DNA of 17,627 bases from Lachnospiraceae bacterium (lineage in GTDB: Bacteria > Bacillota_A > Clostridia > Lachnospirales > Lachnospiraceae). Below the pieces are notes generated by a model. That model had not been told where the DNA came from, searched no databases, and was given only the letters and a program-made list of their open reading frames with translations. Shown here piece by piece: positions 7,045 to 15,432 of the stretch. Each line of letters starts with the position of its first letter. The stretch's first letter is position 1. A program made the translations under genes and the position numbers. The stretch spans positions 1 to 17,627 of the forward strand of contig JAILCT010000149.1 in the NCBI GenBank assembly GCA_024690425.1, given 5' to 3'.

Positions 7045-7060
7045 TGTGTATATATACACA
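7045..7060. promoter_or_regulatory. Operator-like 16-bp palindrome
   Basis: TGTGTATATATACACA is a perfect palindrome centred at 7052/7053. The predicted minus-strand -10 box ends at 7064, so the palindrome covers the expected transcription start region (about 7057) of the diguanylate cyclase gene. Position and symmetry suit a dimeric repressor, for example of the GntR type, which often uses TGTATA/TATACA half-sites. The regulator is unknown and may not be encoded here. Confidence 0.45.
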
Positions 7061-7063
7061 AAT

Positions 7064-7092
7064 ATTATATCTTTTATATATGCAAAATACAA
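7064..7092 (-). promoter_or_regulatory. Promoter of the diguanylate cyclase-cobalamin cluster
   Basis: On the minus strand, TTGTAT (7092-7087) and a perfect TATAAT (7069-7064) are separated by 17 nt. Transcription would start near 7057, giving a leader of about 50 nt before ATG 7008. The leader is too short to hold a cobalamin riboswitch. Confidence 0.65.
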
Positions 7093-7113
7093 TCTATTTA
7101 TTCAATCCAGAAT

Positions 7114-7170
7114 GAAGACAGGGGGACGGTTCTTCTGTCTTGAAGACAAAAGAACCGTCCCCCTGTCTTC
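7114..7170. repeat. Family B double hairpin (BIME-like pair of REP-like units)
   Basis: This 57-nt element is almost entirely self-complementary: 21-bp arms (7114-7134 and 7150-7170), one mismatch, then 5 more pairs around a 3-nt loop. It can also be read as two short units head to head: one at 7114-7141 with arms GAAGACA/TGTCTT around a loop containing GGGGGACGGTTCTTC, and its mirror image at 7142-7170. The core GGGGACGGTTCT resembles short dispersed palindromes that recur in many Firmicutes genomes (recalled, not searched). No transposase is present in the window. Confidence 0.85.
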
Positions 7171-7180
7171 ACACATGCCA

Positions 7181-7209
7181 TTGACCAAAAAACCTGTATT
7201 TGATATCCT
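7181..7209 (+). promoter_or_regulatory. Possible promoter of the esterase gene
   Basis: TTGACC (7181-7186) and TATCCT (7204-7209) are 17 nt apart, and TG at 7201-7202 adds an extended -10 (TGaTATCCT). Transcription would start near 7216, about 95 nt before the esterase ATG, so the leader would contain the repeat at 7246-7298. The -10 box is only a 4/6 match. Confidence 0.45.
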
Positions 7210-7245
7210 TTGTAGTGAAATATGGAGAGAAAGACGAAGAGGGAT

Positions 7246-7298
7246 GAAGACAAATCCTAAAGGACTAGCTTCGCGTCGAGAACCGTCCCCGTGTCTTC
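7246..7298. repeat. Degenerate family B repeat in the esterase leader
   Basis: The right side (GAACCGTCCCCGTGTCTTC, 7280-7298) matches the right arm of the 7114-7170 element with one mismatch. The left end keeps only GAAGACA (7246-7252), complementary to TGTCTTC (7292-7298). The 39 nt between these arms have otherwise lost symmetry. The repeat ends directly against the ribosome binding site AGGAGG at 7299-7304. Confidence 0.7.
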
Positions 7299-7310
7299 AG
7301 GAGGTTTGTG
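7299..7310 (+). promoter_or_regulatory. Ribosome binding site of the esterase gene
   Basis: AGGAGG at 7299-7304 is 6 nt from ATG 7311 but only 3 nt from the in-frame GTG 7308, so ATG 7311 is the likely start. The site adjoins the repeat that ends at 7298. Confidence 0.75.
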
Positions 7311-8630
7311 ATGTTACGAGAAACCACCACTAAGTTCGGCAATATAAAGGGGCTGCCCGGGAACGATCCCAGGGTGACAGTGTATAAGGGGATACCTTAT
7401 GCGATGCCGCCGGTAGGCGACCTGAGATGGAAGGCGCCTGTGTATGGGATGACCTGGAAGGGCACGCTTGATGCCGTAAGGTTCGCCCCAATATCCGTAC
7501 AGGACCAGCCCGGATTAGGTGATGATGTCTATTGCAGGGAATGGCACGTGGATCCCGATATCCCGATGGGTGAGGACTGCCTTTGCCTGAACATATGGAC
7601 ACCTGCGAAGAAGACCGGTGAGAAGCTCCCGGTTCTTGTATGGTTCTTCGGGGGAGCCTTCCAGTGGGGCTATACGGCCGAGATGGAATTCAACGGCGAA
7701 CGCCTCGCAAGACGCGGGATAATAGTCGTAAGCGTCAATTACAGGCTTGGAGTCCTTGGCTTCATGGCCCATAAAGAACTGACCAAAGAGTCACCCGATG
7801 CACCCTCAAACTTCGGTCTTCTGGATCAGAAGGCAGGGCTTAAATGGGTATATGAGAACATAGAAGCCTTCGGCGGAGATCCGGAAAACATAACCATTGC
7901 CGGCCAGTCCGCAGGCGGCGGGAGCGTCCTTAACCAGATATGCAATAAGGACAATTACCATATGCTAAAGGGTGCCGTGATCTTCTCGGGCATCATACGT
8001 TTTCCGCACGATGCGATACTTACTCCCGCTCCCATTGATAAGGTCGAAGAGCTGGGTGATAAATTCCTTAAGTTTCTGGGAGCATCGTCGATAGCGGATG
8101 CAAGGAAGATGGATGCACTTTTCATAAGGGATAAGTACGCCGAATTTGCAGAGAACCATAACCGGTTTGTTCCCTGCATTGACGGGACCAATTACAAGGA
8201 TGATGCATATGAACTGTTTGCATCAGGTGATTATGCCGATATTCCCGTACTTACGGGATTTACAAAGGATGAGTTTGACTTTAACGGGACCAACATGGTA
8301 AAGAACTCGGTATGTGACGCTGTGGGCAGGGTTGTAAATAATGCCGGCAGGAAGGATATCTATGTGTATGATTTCTGTCCCGAAATACCGGGATGGGACA
8401 ACCCGGGCGCCTTCCACTCATCAGACCTCTGGTTCTGGTTCGAGACCCTTAACATGTGCTGGAGGCCCTTTAACGGCAGGCACTTCGAACTGGCCCGAAA
8501 GATGAGCGATCATTTTGCCAATTTTGTCAAATATCATGACCCCAACTATAAAGAAAACGTTCCACAGGACTATATCCCGTGGAACGCAGCAGACAAAAAC
8601 AGCTTAAATATTTTCACACTGACTCTCTGA
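7311..8630 (+). CDS. Type B carboxylesterase (para-nitrobenzyl esterase family)
   Basis: This alpha/beta-hydrolase of the carboxylesterase type B family hydrolyses carboxylic esters; the natural substrate is unknown. The 439-residue product shows the oxyanion-hole block FFGGAFQWG (112-120), the nucleophile S200 in GQSAGG, the acid E321 in TKDEF and H369 in GAFHSSD, which together make a complete Ser-Glu-His triad. It lacks a signal peptide and is somewhat shorter than the usual roughly 500 residues, so it should act in the cytoplasm. Its location beside an arabino-oligosaccharide operon suggests it may remove acetyl or other ester groups from imported hemicellulose fragments (inference). Its last 17 nt overlap the end of the convergent lacI-type gene, and no terminator lies between them. 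Confidence 0.9.
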   Translation: MLRETTTKFGNIKGLPGNDPRVTVYKGIPYAMPPVGDLRWKAPVYGMTWKGTLDAVRFAPISVQDQPGLGDDVYCREWHVDPDIPMGEDCLCLNIWTPAKKTGEKLPVLVWFFGGAFQWGYTAEMEFNGERLARRGIIVVSVNYRLGVLGFMAHKELTKESPDAPSNFGLLDQKAGLKWVYENIEAFGGDPENITIAGQSAGGGSVLNQICNKDNYHMLKGAVIFSGIIRFPHDAILTPAPIDKVEELGDKFLKFLGASSIADARKMDALFIRDKYAEFAENHNRFVPCIDGTNYKDDAYELFASGDYADIPVLTGFTKDEFDFNGTNMVKNSVCDAVGRVVNNAGRKDIYVYDFCPEIPGWDNPGAFHSSDLWFWFETLNMCWRPFNGRHFELARKMSDHFANFVKYHDPNYKENVPQDYIPWNAADKNSLNIFTLTL

Positions 8631-9666
8631 TCATCAACGTACAGGGTACCTTTACCATATTATCGGTAAGGTTTATCCCTGACAGCTCTCCGGTGATCTT
8701 CTCAAGAAGGAGCTTCCCCGATACCTCACCTATCTCTTCTAGGGGAAGCTTAATTGATGTGAGCCCCGGAGTGAAGAATTCGGCAAAGTACTTATCATCG
8801 TATCCTACGATGGCAAGATCACGCCTGACCTCAAGCCCCGTCTCGTCAAGGTAGGCATAAACACCGCCTGCCAGCTGGTCACTCATCGCAAACAGTGCCG
8901 TGATATCCTTATGAGCCAGCTTCTTATAAGCCTTATATCCCAGTTCCTTGGTCCATCCCGCATATACTATGCAGGAATCATCTATCGTGATGCCCGCCTC
9001 CCTGGCAGCCCGTCTGGCGCCTTCAAGGCGGAATTTCGTGTGCATATTATCCTCGTTGCCGGCGAGGATCCCGATCTTCTCATGGCCTTTCATGATAAGG
9101 TATTTTACAGCCCTGTAACCGCCATCCACATCATCGATGGCCACGGAAGGAACATCCGGGTTCAGTTCCCTTGCATATGCCATGACCGCAGGCACCTTGA
9201 TACTCTTTGATATCTTATTTGTCTCCCTGTAATGGACGGCAACATAGATGATCCCTTCGACCATAAGTGCGTTCAGGGTGTTCACCGCATCATCAACGGA
9301 TTCACGTATCATCTCTTCTTCCTTAAACCACTTGTCCGACCATCTTGCATAGAGGCGGAGGTTCTGAAGGACTACCATGTATCCTCTGTCCTCAAGGTAC
9401 TTCATTATGCCTTCGACTATATCCGGAGTCGTAAACTGGGACATGTCTTCCACAATGACCCCTATCACACCGGACCTTCCGCTCCTTAATCCCTTGGCTG
9501 TGGTATTGGGCTTAAACCCGTACTTCTCTATCGCGGCAAGGATCTTGACCTCGGTTTCGGGCCTGGTCTTCTTCCTGCCGTTTAAGACATTCGATACGGT
9601 TGCGATCGATACTCCGCATTCACGGGCTATATCCTTGATAGTCATTGCGGCCTTCGAATCCTTCAT
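8614..9666 (-). CDS. LacI-family transcriptional regulator
   Basis: This is a DNA-binding regulator with an N-terminal LacI helix-turn-helix (residues 9-30, TIKDIARECGVSIATVSNVL), a hinge helix region (about 50-64) and a periplasmic-binding-protein-like sugar-sensing domain (about 66-350). It is 350 residues long, a normal size. ATG 9666 has AGGAG 5 nt upstream; the in-frame GTG at 9672 overlaps that site and is unlikely. It lies 15 nt after the GH51 gene as the last gene of the arabinose operon, so it probably controls this operon in response to arabinose or an arabino-oligosaccharide (inference). A clear operator was not found in the visible gaps; it may lie upstream of the solute-binding gene outside the window. 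Its 3' end overlaps the convergent esterase gene. Confidence 0.92.
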   Translation of the reverse strand: MKDSKAAMTIKDIARECGVSIATVSNVLNGRKKTRPETEVKILAAIEKYGFKPNTTAKGLRSGRSGVIGVIVEDMSQFTTPDIVEGIMKYLEDRGYMVVLQNLRLYARWSDKWFKEEEMIRESVDDAVNTLNALMVEGIIYVAVHYRETNKISKSIKVPAVMAYARELNPDVPSVAIDDVDGGYRAVKYLIMKGHEKIGILAGNEDNMHTKFRLEGARRAAREAGITIDDSCIVYAGWTKELGYKAYKKLAHKDITALFAMSDQLAGGVYAYLDETGLEVRRDLAIVGYDDKYFAEFFTPGLTSIKLPLEEIGEVSGKLLLEKITGELSGINLTDNMVKVPCTLMIRESV

Positions 9667-9681
9667 ACGCACTCCTGCTTC

Positions 9682-11190
9682 TTATCTGATCCTTAATCCG
9701 ATCACACTTGCTGCCGGAACCTTCAGTGTGATCCTGTTGCCTTCGATCTTATAATCCTTAAAGTCGCTGAGTGAAACCCTGTCAGGATCCTCAAAGGTAT
9801 TCTTATCACGCGGGTCGGCACCCTTAAGGATATCAGCCTCAAGGACTTCATAGGATCTTTCATTGGTAAGCTTTATGGTAAGGTCCGTATCATCCGTCAT
9901 CGACAGGTTGTTAAGGGTTATGGTTATAACACCATCCTTAACCGAAACCGATTCGGTGATACCGGGAACCATACGGTCATCAGCCACTCCCACCTCTTTA
10001 TCTCCCGACAGGGAGGATTCAAGAAGCCTGGCACCCTGATGATGCTTAAACATCTTAAATACGTAATAGGTCGGAGTCTTTATCATCTTCTCGCCCTCAG
10101 TCAAAATCACAGACTGGAGAACGTTAACAAGCTGGGCGATACATGCAAGCTTAACCCTGTCGCAGTGCTTGTTGAAGATGTTAAGTGATATACCTGCCAC
10201 AAGGGCATCCCTCATGGTGTTCTGCTGGTAGAGGAAGCCGGGATTGGTACCCTCTTCAACCTCAAACCAGGTTCCCCATTCATCTACAGACATACCGACC
10301 TTCTTCTCGGGATCGTACTTATCCATGATCGCTCCGTGGCGCCTTATAAGCTCCTCGATATGATGAGCTGCCCACAGGGTCTTGTACCACAGGTCTTCAT
10401 CGAATTCAGTGGCGCTTACCTTGGGAAGCCAGCCCTCAGGAAGGGTATAGTAATGCAGGGACAGAAGGTCCATAAACCCATGGTTCGCAGGATCGACGTG
10501 CTTGTAGCAGGTCTCCATCACATCATCGGTCCAGTAGTAGTCCTCCGAATTGGCCCCGCAGCATATCCTCTTAATGGGATTCTTTGGATCATACTGACGG
10601 ATAAAGGTCTGATATCTCCTGTATTCGTTGGCATAGTACTCGGGCGTCATGTTGCCGCCGCAGCCCCAGTTCTCATTACCAACTCCAAAATAATCAACCT
10701 TGAAGGGAGCTTCATGTCCGTTCTTCTTGCGGAGTTCAGACATTGGCGATGAACCGTCAAGTGTCATATATTCTATCCACTCGGACATCTCCTGCACGGA
10801 TCCGCTTCCAACATTTCCGTTGATGTAGGTCTTACATCCAAGCTGACGGCAGAGTTCCATGAACTCATGGGTACCGAAGGAATTGTCTTCCACTACCCCG
10901 CCCCAGTTGGTATTGATCATCTTCTTGCGGTCCTTCTTATCGCCTATACCGTCCTTCCAGTGGTATTCATCGGCAAAGCATCCGCCGGGCCAGCGAAGGA
11001 GGGGTATACCCATCTCCTTAAGGGCATCCACAACATCCTTCCTCATACCGTTGACATTGGGAATGTCTGAATCCTCGCCCACATAGAGGCCTTCATAAAT
11101 GCACCTTCCGAGATGCTCCGAAAAGTGTCCGTATATCTCGGGTGCTATGGTATCAAGTTCTTTTGTTTCATTGATCGTAAGTTGAGTCAT
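9682..11190 (-). CDS. GH51 alpha-L-arabinofuranosidase, intracellular
   Basis: This retaining exo-glycosidase removes alpha-L-arabinofuranosyl residues from arabinan or arabinoxylan oligosaccharides. The 502-residue protein has the GH51 pattern: N-terminal [12 protein letters not shown] (18-29), [13 protein letters not shown] (66-78), the acid/base E173 in GVGNENWG and the nucleophile E304 in VDEWGTW, followed by a C-terminal beta-sandwich (about 385-502) ending in VIGLRIR. It has no signal peptide, as is usual for cytosolic GH51 enzymes that trim imported oligosaccharides. ATG 11190 has GGAGG 6 nt upstream. It follows the DUF6171-like gene by 16 nt and precedes the LacI-type gene by 15 nt. 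Confidence 0.95.
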   Translation of the reverse strand: MTQLTINETKELDTIAPEIYGHFSEHLGRCIYEGLYVGEDSDIPNVNGMRKDVVDALKEMGIPLLRWPGGCFADEYHWKDGIGDKKDRKKMINTNWGGVVEDNSFGTHEFMELCRQLGCKTYINGNVGSGSVQEMSEWIEYMTLDGSSPMSELRKKNGHEAPFKVDYFGVGNENWGCGGNMTPEYYANEYRRYQTFIRQYDPKNPIKRICCGANSEDYYWTDDVMETCYKHVDPANHGFMDLLSLHYYTLPEGWLPKVSATEFDEDLWYKTLWAAHHIEELIRRHGAIMDKYDPEKKVGMSVDEWGTWFEVEEGTNPGFLYQQNTMRDALVAGISLNIFNKHCDRVKLACIAQLVNVLQSVILTEGEKMIKTPTYYVFKMFKHHQGARLLESSLSGDKEVGVADDRMVPGITESVSVKDGVITITLNNLSMTDDTDLTIKLTNERSYEVLEADILKGADPRDKNTFEDPDRVSLSDFKDYKIEGNRITLKVPAASVIGLRIR

Positions 11191-11206
11191 AAACTTCCTC
11201 CGTTTG

Positions 11207-11482
11207 TCACCATTTCTTCTTCGGACATTTATTGTCCTTCTTCATGGTCCTTACAAGGCAGTAGCAGCCGCATGCAAGGCAGGTTCCGGACGAATTCTTA
11301 TCGCACCCTTCACAGGTCTTCATCCTGACCTTTATAAGGTCTTCGTCCGCCCTCTCTCTTTCAGATATCAGCCGGTAAAGCTTATCGGCATATGCCCCGA
11401 TATCCTGAGGTATCGAGGCTATGATGTCACACATCCTGCAGAACCGGTGCTCCTGTCCTTTAATATGTTCCATATCGATCAC
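11207..11482 (-). CDS. Cysteine-rich small protein, DUF6171-like
   Basis: This 91-residue protein of unknown function has paired cysteines: C15 and C18 (FCRMC), C57 and C60 (CEGC), C68, C71, C73 and C75 (CLACGCYC) and C86 in NKCPKKKW. The pattern of an N-terminal CxxC, a helical middle with charged residues (30-55) and a C-terminal CxxC...CxxCGC...CP...W resembles the DUF6171 family as I recall it, and suggests zinc binding. The GTG at 11482 overlaps the araD stop (GTGA), so it may be translated by coupling. An ATG three codons later (11473) is the alternative start; neither has a clear ribosome binding site. It is fully embedded in the arabinose operon between araD and the GH51 gene. A role in sugar use is not established. 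Confidence 0.75.
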   Translation of the reverse strand: MIDMEHIKGQEHRFCRMCDIIASIPQDIGAYADKLYRLISERERADEDLIKVRMKTCEGCDKNSSGTCLACGCYCLVRTMKKDNKCPKKKW

Positions 11483-12171
11483 TGACCGTAGTAAGCATTA
11501 GCTCCGTGCTTGCGGTTAAAGTGCTTCTCCTTGATGTTGTCGGGAGCAGGCTTGACATCATGGTTTATAACCTCGGTAAGCCTTGCCATTCTTGCGACCT
11601 CTTCAAGGACAACGGCATTGTGAACGGCCTCATCTGCATCCTTGCCCCAGGTGAAGGGCCCATGGTTCTTGCACAGAACAGCCTCGGTATACCTGTGGTC
11701 TATTCCCCTCTTCTCGAAGGTCTCGATGATAACAAGGCCGGTGTTCTTCTCATAGGCCTCGTTTATCTCCTCATCCGTAAGGTTCCTCGCGCAGGGGATG
11801 GGGCCTAAGAAATGGTCGGCATGTGTCGTTCCGTAAAGAGGGATATCCCTTCCTGCCTGAGCCCATGCAACAGCTTCGGTTGAATGAGTGTGAACGATAC
11901 CGCCTATCTCAGGGTAACGCTTGTATAATTCAAGATGGGTCGCGGTATCGCTTGAGGGCTTATACTTACCCTCTACCCTGTTGCCCTCAAGGTCCATTAC
12001 AACCATATCGTCGGGACTTAGGGTATCGTAATCAACACCGCTGGGCTTGATGACAAAGTATCCGGACTCCCTGTCGATACCCGAAACATTACCCCAGGTA
12101 TAGATAACAAGTCCCTTGCGGACAAGTTCCATATTTGCTTCATATACGTCTTTCTTAAGTTGTTCTAACAT
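11479..12171 (-). CDS. araD: L-ribulose-5-phosphate 4-epimerase AraD
   Basis: AraD converts L-ribulose 5-phosphate to D-xylulose 5-phosphate, the last arabinose-specific step. The 230-residue protein aligns closely with the remembered E. coli AraD along its whole length: TWGNVSG (25-31), [10 protein letters not shown] (42-51), the metal ligands D75, H94, H96 and H170, D119 in THADHF, and Y228 in the terminal AYYGQ, which is the catalytic tyrosine in the family. ATG 12171 has GAGGAG 4 nt upstream. It lies 64 nt after the FGGY kinase gene, with a family B repeat in the gap, and its stop overlaps the start of the DUF6171-like gene. No L-arabinose isomerase (AraA) is visible. Confidence 0.95.
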   Translation of the reverse strand: MLEQLKKDVYEANMELVRKGLVIYTWGNVSGIDRESGYFVIKPSGVDYDTLSPDDMVVMDLEGNRVEGKYKPSSDTATHLELYKRYPEIGGIVHTHSTEAVAWAQAGRDIPLYGTTHADHFLGPIPCARNLTDEEINEAYEKNTGLVIIETFEKRGIDHRYTEAVLCKNHGPFTWGKDADEAVHNAVVLEEVARMARLTEVINHDVKPAPDNIKEKHFNRKHGANAYYGQ

Positions 12172-12210
12172 TTCACTCCTCTTTTCTTAAAATTTCATCT
12201 GCCGATTTAA

Positions 12211-12235
12211 GAGACACAGAACCGTCCCTTGTCTC
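12211..12235. repeat. Short family B repeat between the kinase gene and araD
   Basis: A 25-nt unit with arms GAGACA (12211-12216) and TGTCTC (12230-12235) surrounds a 13-nt loop. On the minus strand its core is GGGACGGTTCTG, the same as in the 7114-7170 element except for the length of the G run. It begins immediately after the kinase stop codon (TAG, 12238-12236) with no spacer. Confidence 0.75.
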
Positions 12236-13831
12236 CTAGATTGTAAAGAACTTACCCGCTGCTTCCTGAGCGGGAAGTGTCTTCCTGTACGCATCCGTAT
12301 ATTCGTCGAATCCCTTAACATCAGCGGGATCGGGATTAACAACCTCGCCCGCATCCTGGCCGAATACCTTATCGGCAAGGAAAGCTGCAAAATCCTGGCC
12401 CTTACCGTTTAACATATATGCTGCAAGGATTGCCATACCCCAGGGACCGCCCTCACCTGCCGTTGTCATCACGGCAACGGGTGCGTTCATTGCAGCTGCG
12501 AGCATCTTCTGGCCAACGCCCTTGGTCTTGAAGAAACCGCCGTGGCCGTAGAGCATATCAACCGGAACCTTCTCCTCCTTGAAGAGGATATCGCATCCGA
12601 TCTTAAGGGTTGCAAGTGATGCATAAAGATGTGTTCTCATGAAGTTGGCAAGCGTGAACCTGGCATCGGGTGTCCTTATGAACATGGGACGTCCCTCGTT
12701 AAGGCCTGTGATAGCCTCGCCTGCGTTATAGTTATATGCAAGAAGGCCGCCGCAGTTCTTATCGCCCTCAAGGGCCTTGTTGTAGAGCACCCAGTAGAGC
12801 TGGCCCATATCAACCTTATTTCCCTTGGCCTCTTCATATTCCTTGAAGATATTTACCCAGCCGTTAAGGTCTGTGGTACCGTTATTGCAGTGAGCCATGG
12901 CAACGGGTGATCCGTCGGGAGTCGTAACCATGTCAAGCTCTTCATGCCTCTTGGCAAGTGACTTTTCAAGAACTACCATTGCAAAGAAGGAAGTTCCTGC
13001 GGATACATTGCCTGTCCTGACTTTGACCGAATTGGTCGCAACCATTCCGGTGCCTGCATCGCCCTCGGGAGGACACATGGGAATACCTGCCTCAAGGTCA
13101 CCCTCGGGATCAAGATATGCAGCACCTTCAGCTGTAAGGCTTCCGGCATCCTCACCTGCATTGAGTACCCTGGGAAGGATATCTGCAAGCTTCCATGAAT
13201 AGCCCTTGTCCGAGATAAGCTCATCAAAGGAAGCCATCATCTTCTTGTCGTAATCAAGTGTACCGTCACCTATGGGAAACATACCCGATGCTTCGCCGAC
13301 ACCCATAACCTTGCATCCGCTCAACTTATAGTGGATGTAACCTGCAAGCGTGGTAAGGAAATCGATATCCTTGACATGGTCTTCACCGTTTAATATAGCC
13401 TGATAGAGGTGGGAGATGGACCAGCGCTGAGGCACGTTAAAGTCAAACCTCTCAGACAGTATGCCTGCAGCCTCGCCTGTTATAGTATTACGCCATGTCC
13501 TGAACGGAGCAAGCAGCTTATCATTATCATCAAAGGGAAGGTAGCCGTGCATCATGCCCGAAATACCGATGGCACCGACCTTCTTAAGGGTTACCCCGTA
13601 CTGACTCTTAACATCTTCCTTGAGAGACTTATAACATGACTTAAGGCCGTTATCGATATCGTCAAGACTGTATGTCCAGACGCCGTCCACAAACCTGTTC
13701 TCCCAGTCATGCGAGCCCTGTGCTATAGGCTTAAACTGATCGTCTATAAGCACTGCCTTGATACGGGTCGAACCAAACTCGATACCCAGTACTGCTTCAC
13801 CCCTGCTGATTAATTCTGCTGCGTTACTCAT
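12236..13831 (-). CDS. FGGY-family sugar kinase, probable L-ribulokinase (AraK-like)
   Basis: This cytosolic kinase phosphorylates a ketopentose with ATP. The 531-residue protein has the FGGY fold: N-terminal [11 protein letters not shown] (16-26), [12 protein letters not shown] (89-100), the catalytic-base candidate D258 in [19 protein letters not shown] (272-283), and the C-terminal nucleotide-binding blocks [11 protein letters not shown] (428-438) and GEGGPWGMA (459-467). Direct linkage to araD and two arabinosidases favours L-ribulose as substrate. The sequence looks more like xylulokinase-type FGGY proteins than E. coli AraB, as in the clostridial AraK ribulokinases. D-xylulokinase is the main alternative. 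The frame is open 14 codons further, but ATG 13831 has AGGAGG 7 nt upstream and is the better start. It lies 28 nt after the GH43 gene. Confidence 0.85.
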   Translation of the reverse strand: MSNAAELISRGEAVLGIEFGSTRIKAVLIDDQFKPIAQGSHDWENRFVDGVWTYSLDDIDNGLKSCYKSLKEDVKSQYGVTLKKVGAIGISGMMHGYLPFDDNDKLLAPFRTWRNTITGEAAGILSERFDFNVPQRWSISHLYQAILNGEDHVKDIDFLTTLAGYIHYKLSGCKVMGVGEASGMFPIGDGTLDYDKKMMASFDELISDKGYSWKLADILPRVLNAGEDAGSLTAEGAAYLDPEGDLEAGIPMCPPEGDAGTGMVATNSVKVRTGNVSAGTSFFAMVVLEKSLAKRHEELDMVTTPDGSPVAMAHCNNGTTDLNGWVNIFKEYEEAKGNKVDMGQLYWVLYNKALEGDKNCGGLLAYNYNAGEAITGLNEGRPMFIRTPDARFTLANFMRTHLYASLATLKIGCDILFKEEKVPVDMLYGHGGFFKTKGVGQKMLAAAMNAPVAVMTTAGEGGPWGMAILAAYMLNGKGQDFAAFLADKVFGQDAGEVVNPDPADVKGFDEYTDAYRKTLPAQEAAGKFFTI

Positions 13832-13859
13832 GTTTCTTCCTCCTAGTGTTATATTTGCC

Positions 13860-15398
13860 TTAGATAAGCTCAAAATCCAGAAGGCTTAAATTGCTCTCGC
13901 CCCTGAACTTGAAGTAGAGCGCATAGACTCCGTTTTCTATATTAACACAAGTTTTCCCTTTTACATAGCCATTAACCGAAGTAACTTTTACGGCCCCTAT
14001 GAGTATTCTCTCCATGGGTTTATCCATGGGCGCAGCATATATCTCAACCTGTCCGCGGCCGTATCCCTTGGTCCTTATCGCTATCTCCTTAAGACCCTTA
14101 ATGTCAAAATACTTATAGCCTATCACGGCCGTATCCCTGATGTTGGCAACGACCGAGTGTATGTCCTTGTCAAGACCGCTTGTTCCGTCGATATCAAAGG
14201 GATGCGCGATATGCTCATAGGCATCCGGGGTGATATCCGAATAGTCCTGCATTATCCTGGGAAAGTCATCGCTTATCCACCCTATCCATGGGATCAGCAT
14301 GAACCTGTCCTTACGCACATCATATACATTTAAGTCATCCTTCAAAGTGTCCCTTTCAAGGTACATATTGCATGCGATATATGCAGGGAATACCCCCTTG
14401 CCCTCAAGCGGCGTGCCGGTGCATGAAGTAACCTCGACCTGCCCGATTGATCCGTCTTCCCCGATCGTGAGCTTTTCGAAACACTCCTGACGGGAATAGT
14501 TATGCCCGTTCGTATGCCTGTGGTAGAAGATATACCATTCCCCTTCTATCTCAACCATGCTGCCGTGATTGTTGGCATAGGGAACAGAGGGAAAGTCAGC
14601 CTTCTTGTAGGTACCGATCCCTATGTCTGCGTTGCTTATTATCACTCCGCCGTAGGTGAACTTATCTGTGGGTGACTTTGCCGTCGCATAACAGAGCTCA
14701 TGGTTGACTATGGATGAGTAGATAAAATAGTAGGTATCCCCTCTCTTACGTATCGAAGGGGCTTCGAAGAATTCGTGTCCTTCAAAACCCGTGCCCCTGC
14801 TGTAATACTCACTTGGAGCGATAAACTCAGGTTCCCTGATGATGGTCAGCATGTCCTTATCAAGGACCGTCACCATGGCTCCGTGCTTATCCGGATTTCC
14901 GCATTCGCAGAAGCCCGTATAGAGATAGGTCTTCTCACCTTCAGTCAGGACTCCGGGATCAAACTGCTGCTCATCGCCTTCCTTATCGCCAAGATAAGTC
15001 CCGTCCTCATAGTGAACATAGCCTAAGAATTCATACCTTCCCGCAGGTTCATCGCACACTGCAACGGAGATCCTGCTTAAGCTGCTCAGTGCATAATATA
15101 GGTAGTATCTCCCATCCGGTCCCACCGTGACATCCGGGGCATAGAGGTTGCCCAAAAGATCGCTGTTGGCGGGATCCTGTGACTTTTTATATATGACACC
15201 TTCATAGCGCCAGGCCGACAGGTCGTCAACAGGTGCCGACCAGCACACATAATCAAGTTCGCAGTAAACATCCCCGTTGTACTTATCGTGTGAACCGTAT
15301 ATATAAACACGGTCGGCGAACACATAAGGTTCGCCGTCCGGAATATATTCATACGATGGAAGATAGGGATTGACTGCCTGTTTAATATCATGTTTCAT
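13860..15398 (-). CDS. GH43-family glycoside hydrolase (arabinofuranosidase/xylosidase) with C-terminal beta-sandwich
   Basis: This inverting glycosidase has a five-bladed beta-propeller fold. The 512-residue product opens with [19 protein letters not shown]21 is the likely general base, D89 in [12 protein letters not shown] the pKa-setting aspartate, and E212 in [19 protein letters not shown] the likely general acid. H289 in YANNHGSM fits the conserved histidine. The propeller appears to end near residue 350, and residues about 380-512 form a separate domain with a beta-sandwich, CBM6-like pattern (inferred from alternating hydrophobic strands). There is no signal peptide, so it should act on imported oligosaccharides. 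AAGGAAG lies 6 nt before ATG 15398. Whether arabinose or xylose is removed cannot be told from sequence alone; the operon suggests arabinose. Confidence 0.88.
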   Translation of the reverse strand: MKHDIKQAVNPYLPSYEYIPDGEPYVFADRVYIYGSHDKYNGDVYCELDYVCWSAPVDDLSAWRYEGVIYKKSQDPANSDLLGNLYAPDVTVGPDGRYYLYYALSSLSRISVAVCDEPAGRYEFLGYVHYEDGTYLGDKEGDEQQFDPGVLTEGEKTYLYTGFCECGNPDKHGAMVTVLDKDMLTIIREPEFIAPSEYYSRGTGFEGHEFFEAPSIRKRGDTYYFIYSSIVNHELCYATAKSPTDKFTYGGVIISNADIGIGTYKKADFPSVPYANNHGSMVEIEGEWYIFYHRHTNGHNYSRQECFEKLTIGEDGSIGQVEVTSCTGTPLEGKGVFPAYIACNMYLERDTLKDDLNVYDVRKDRFMLIPWIGWISDDFPRIMQDYSDITPDAYEHIAHPFDIDGTSGLDKDIHSVVANIRDTAVIGYKYFDIKGLKEIAIRTKGYGRGQVEIYAAPMDKPMERILIGAVKVTSVNGYVKGKTCVNIENGVYALYFKFRGESNLSLLDFELI

Positions 15399-15432
15399 CT
15401 TTTTCTTCCTTATGAATCCAATATTTAAATGA

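Larger units (their letters stand above)
7009..7310. other. Divergent intergenic region (302 nt)
   Basis: This gap separates the minus-strand diguanylate cyclase/cobalamin cluster from the plus-strand esterase. From left to right it holds the GGAGG of the cyclase gene (about 7013-7018), a 16-bp palindrome at 7045-7060, the minus-strand promoter at 7064-7092, a double hairpin repeat at 7114-7170, a possible plus-strand promoter at 7181-7209, a degenerate repeat at 7246-7298 and the esterase AGGAGG at 7299-7304. I see no open reading frame worth calling and no cobalamin riboswitch. Confidence 0.7.

Noticed and set aside
7009..7092. N-terminal extension of the cyclase by 28 codons
   Set aside because: It would cover the predicted promoter and palindrome; GGAGG lies 5 nt before ATG 7008.
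7009..7310. Cobalamin riboswitch upstream of the cobalamin cluster
   Set aside because: The predicted leader is only about 50 nt and the conserved box GCCACTG was not found in this gap; a GCCACTG inside cobS near 780 is coding and in the wrong place.
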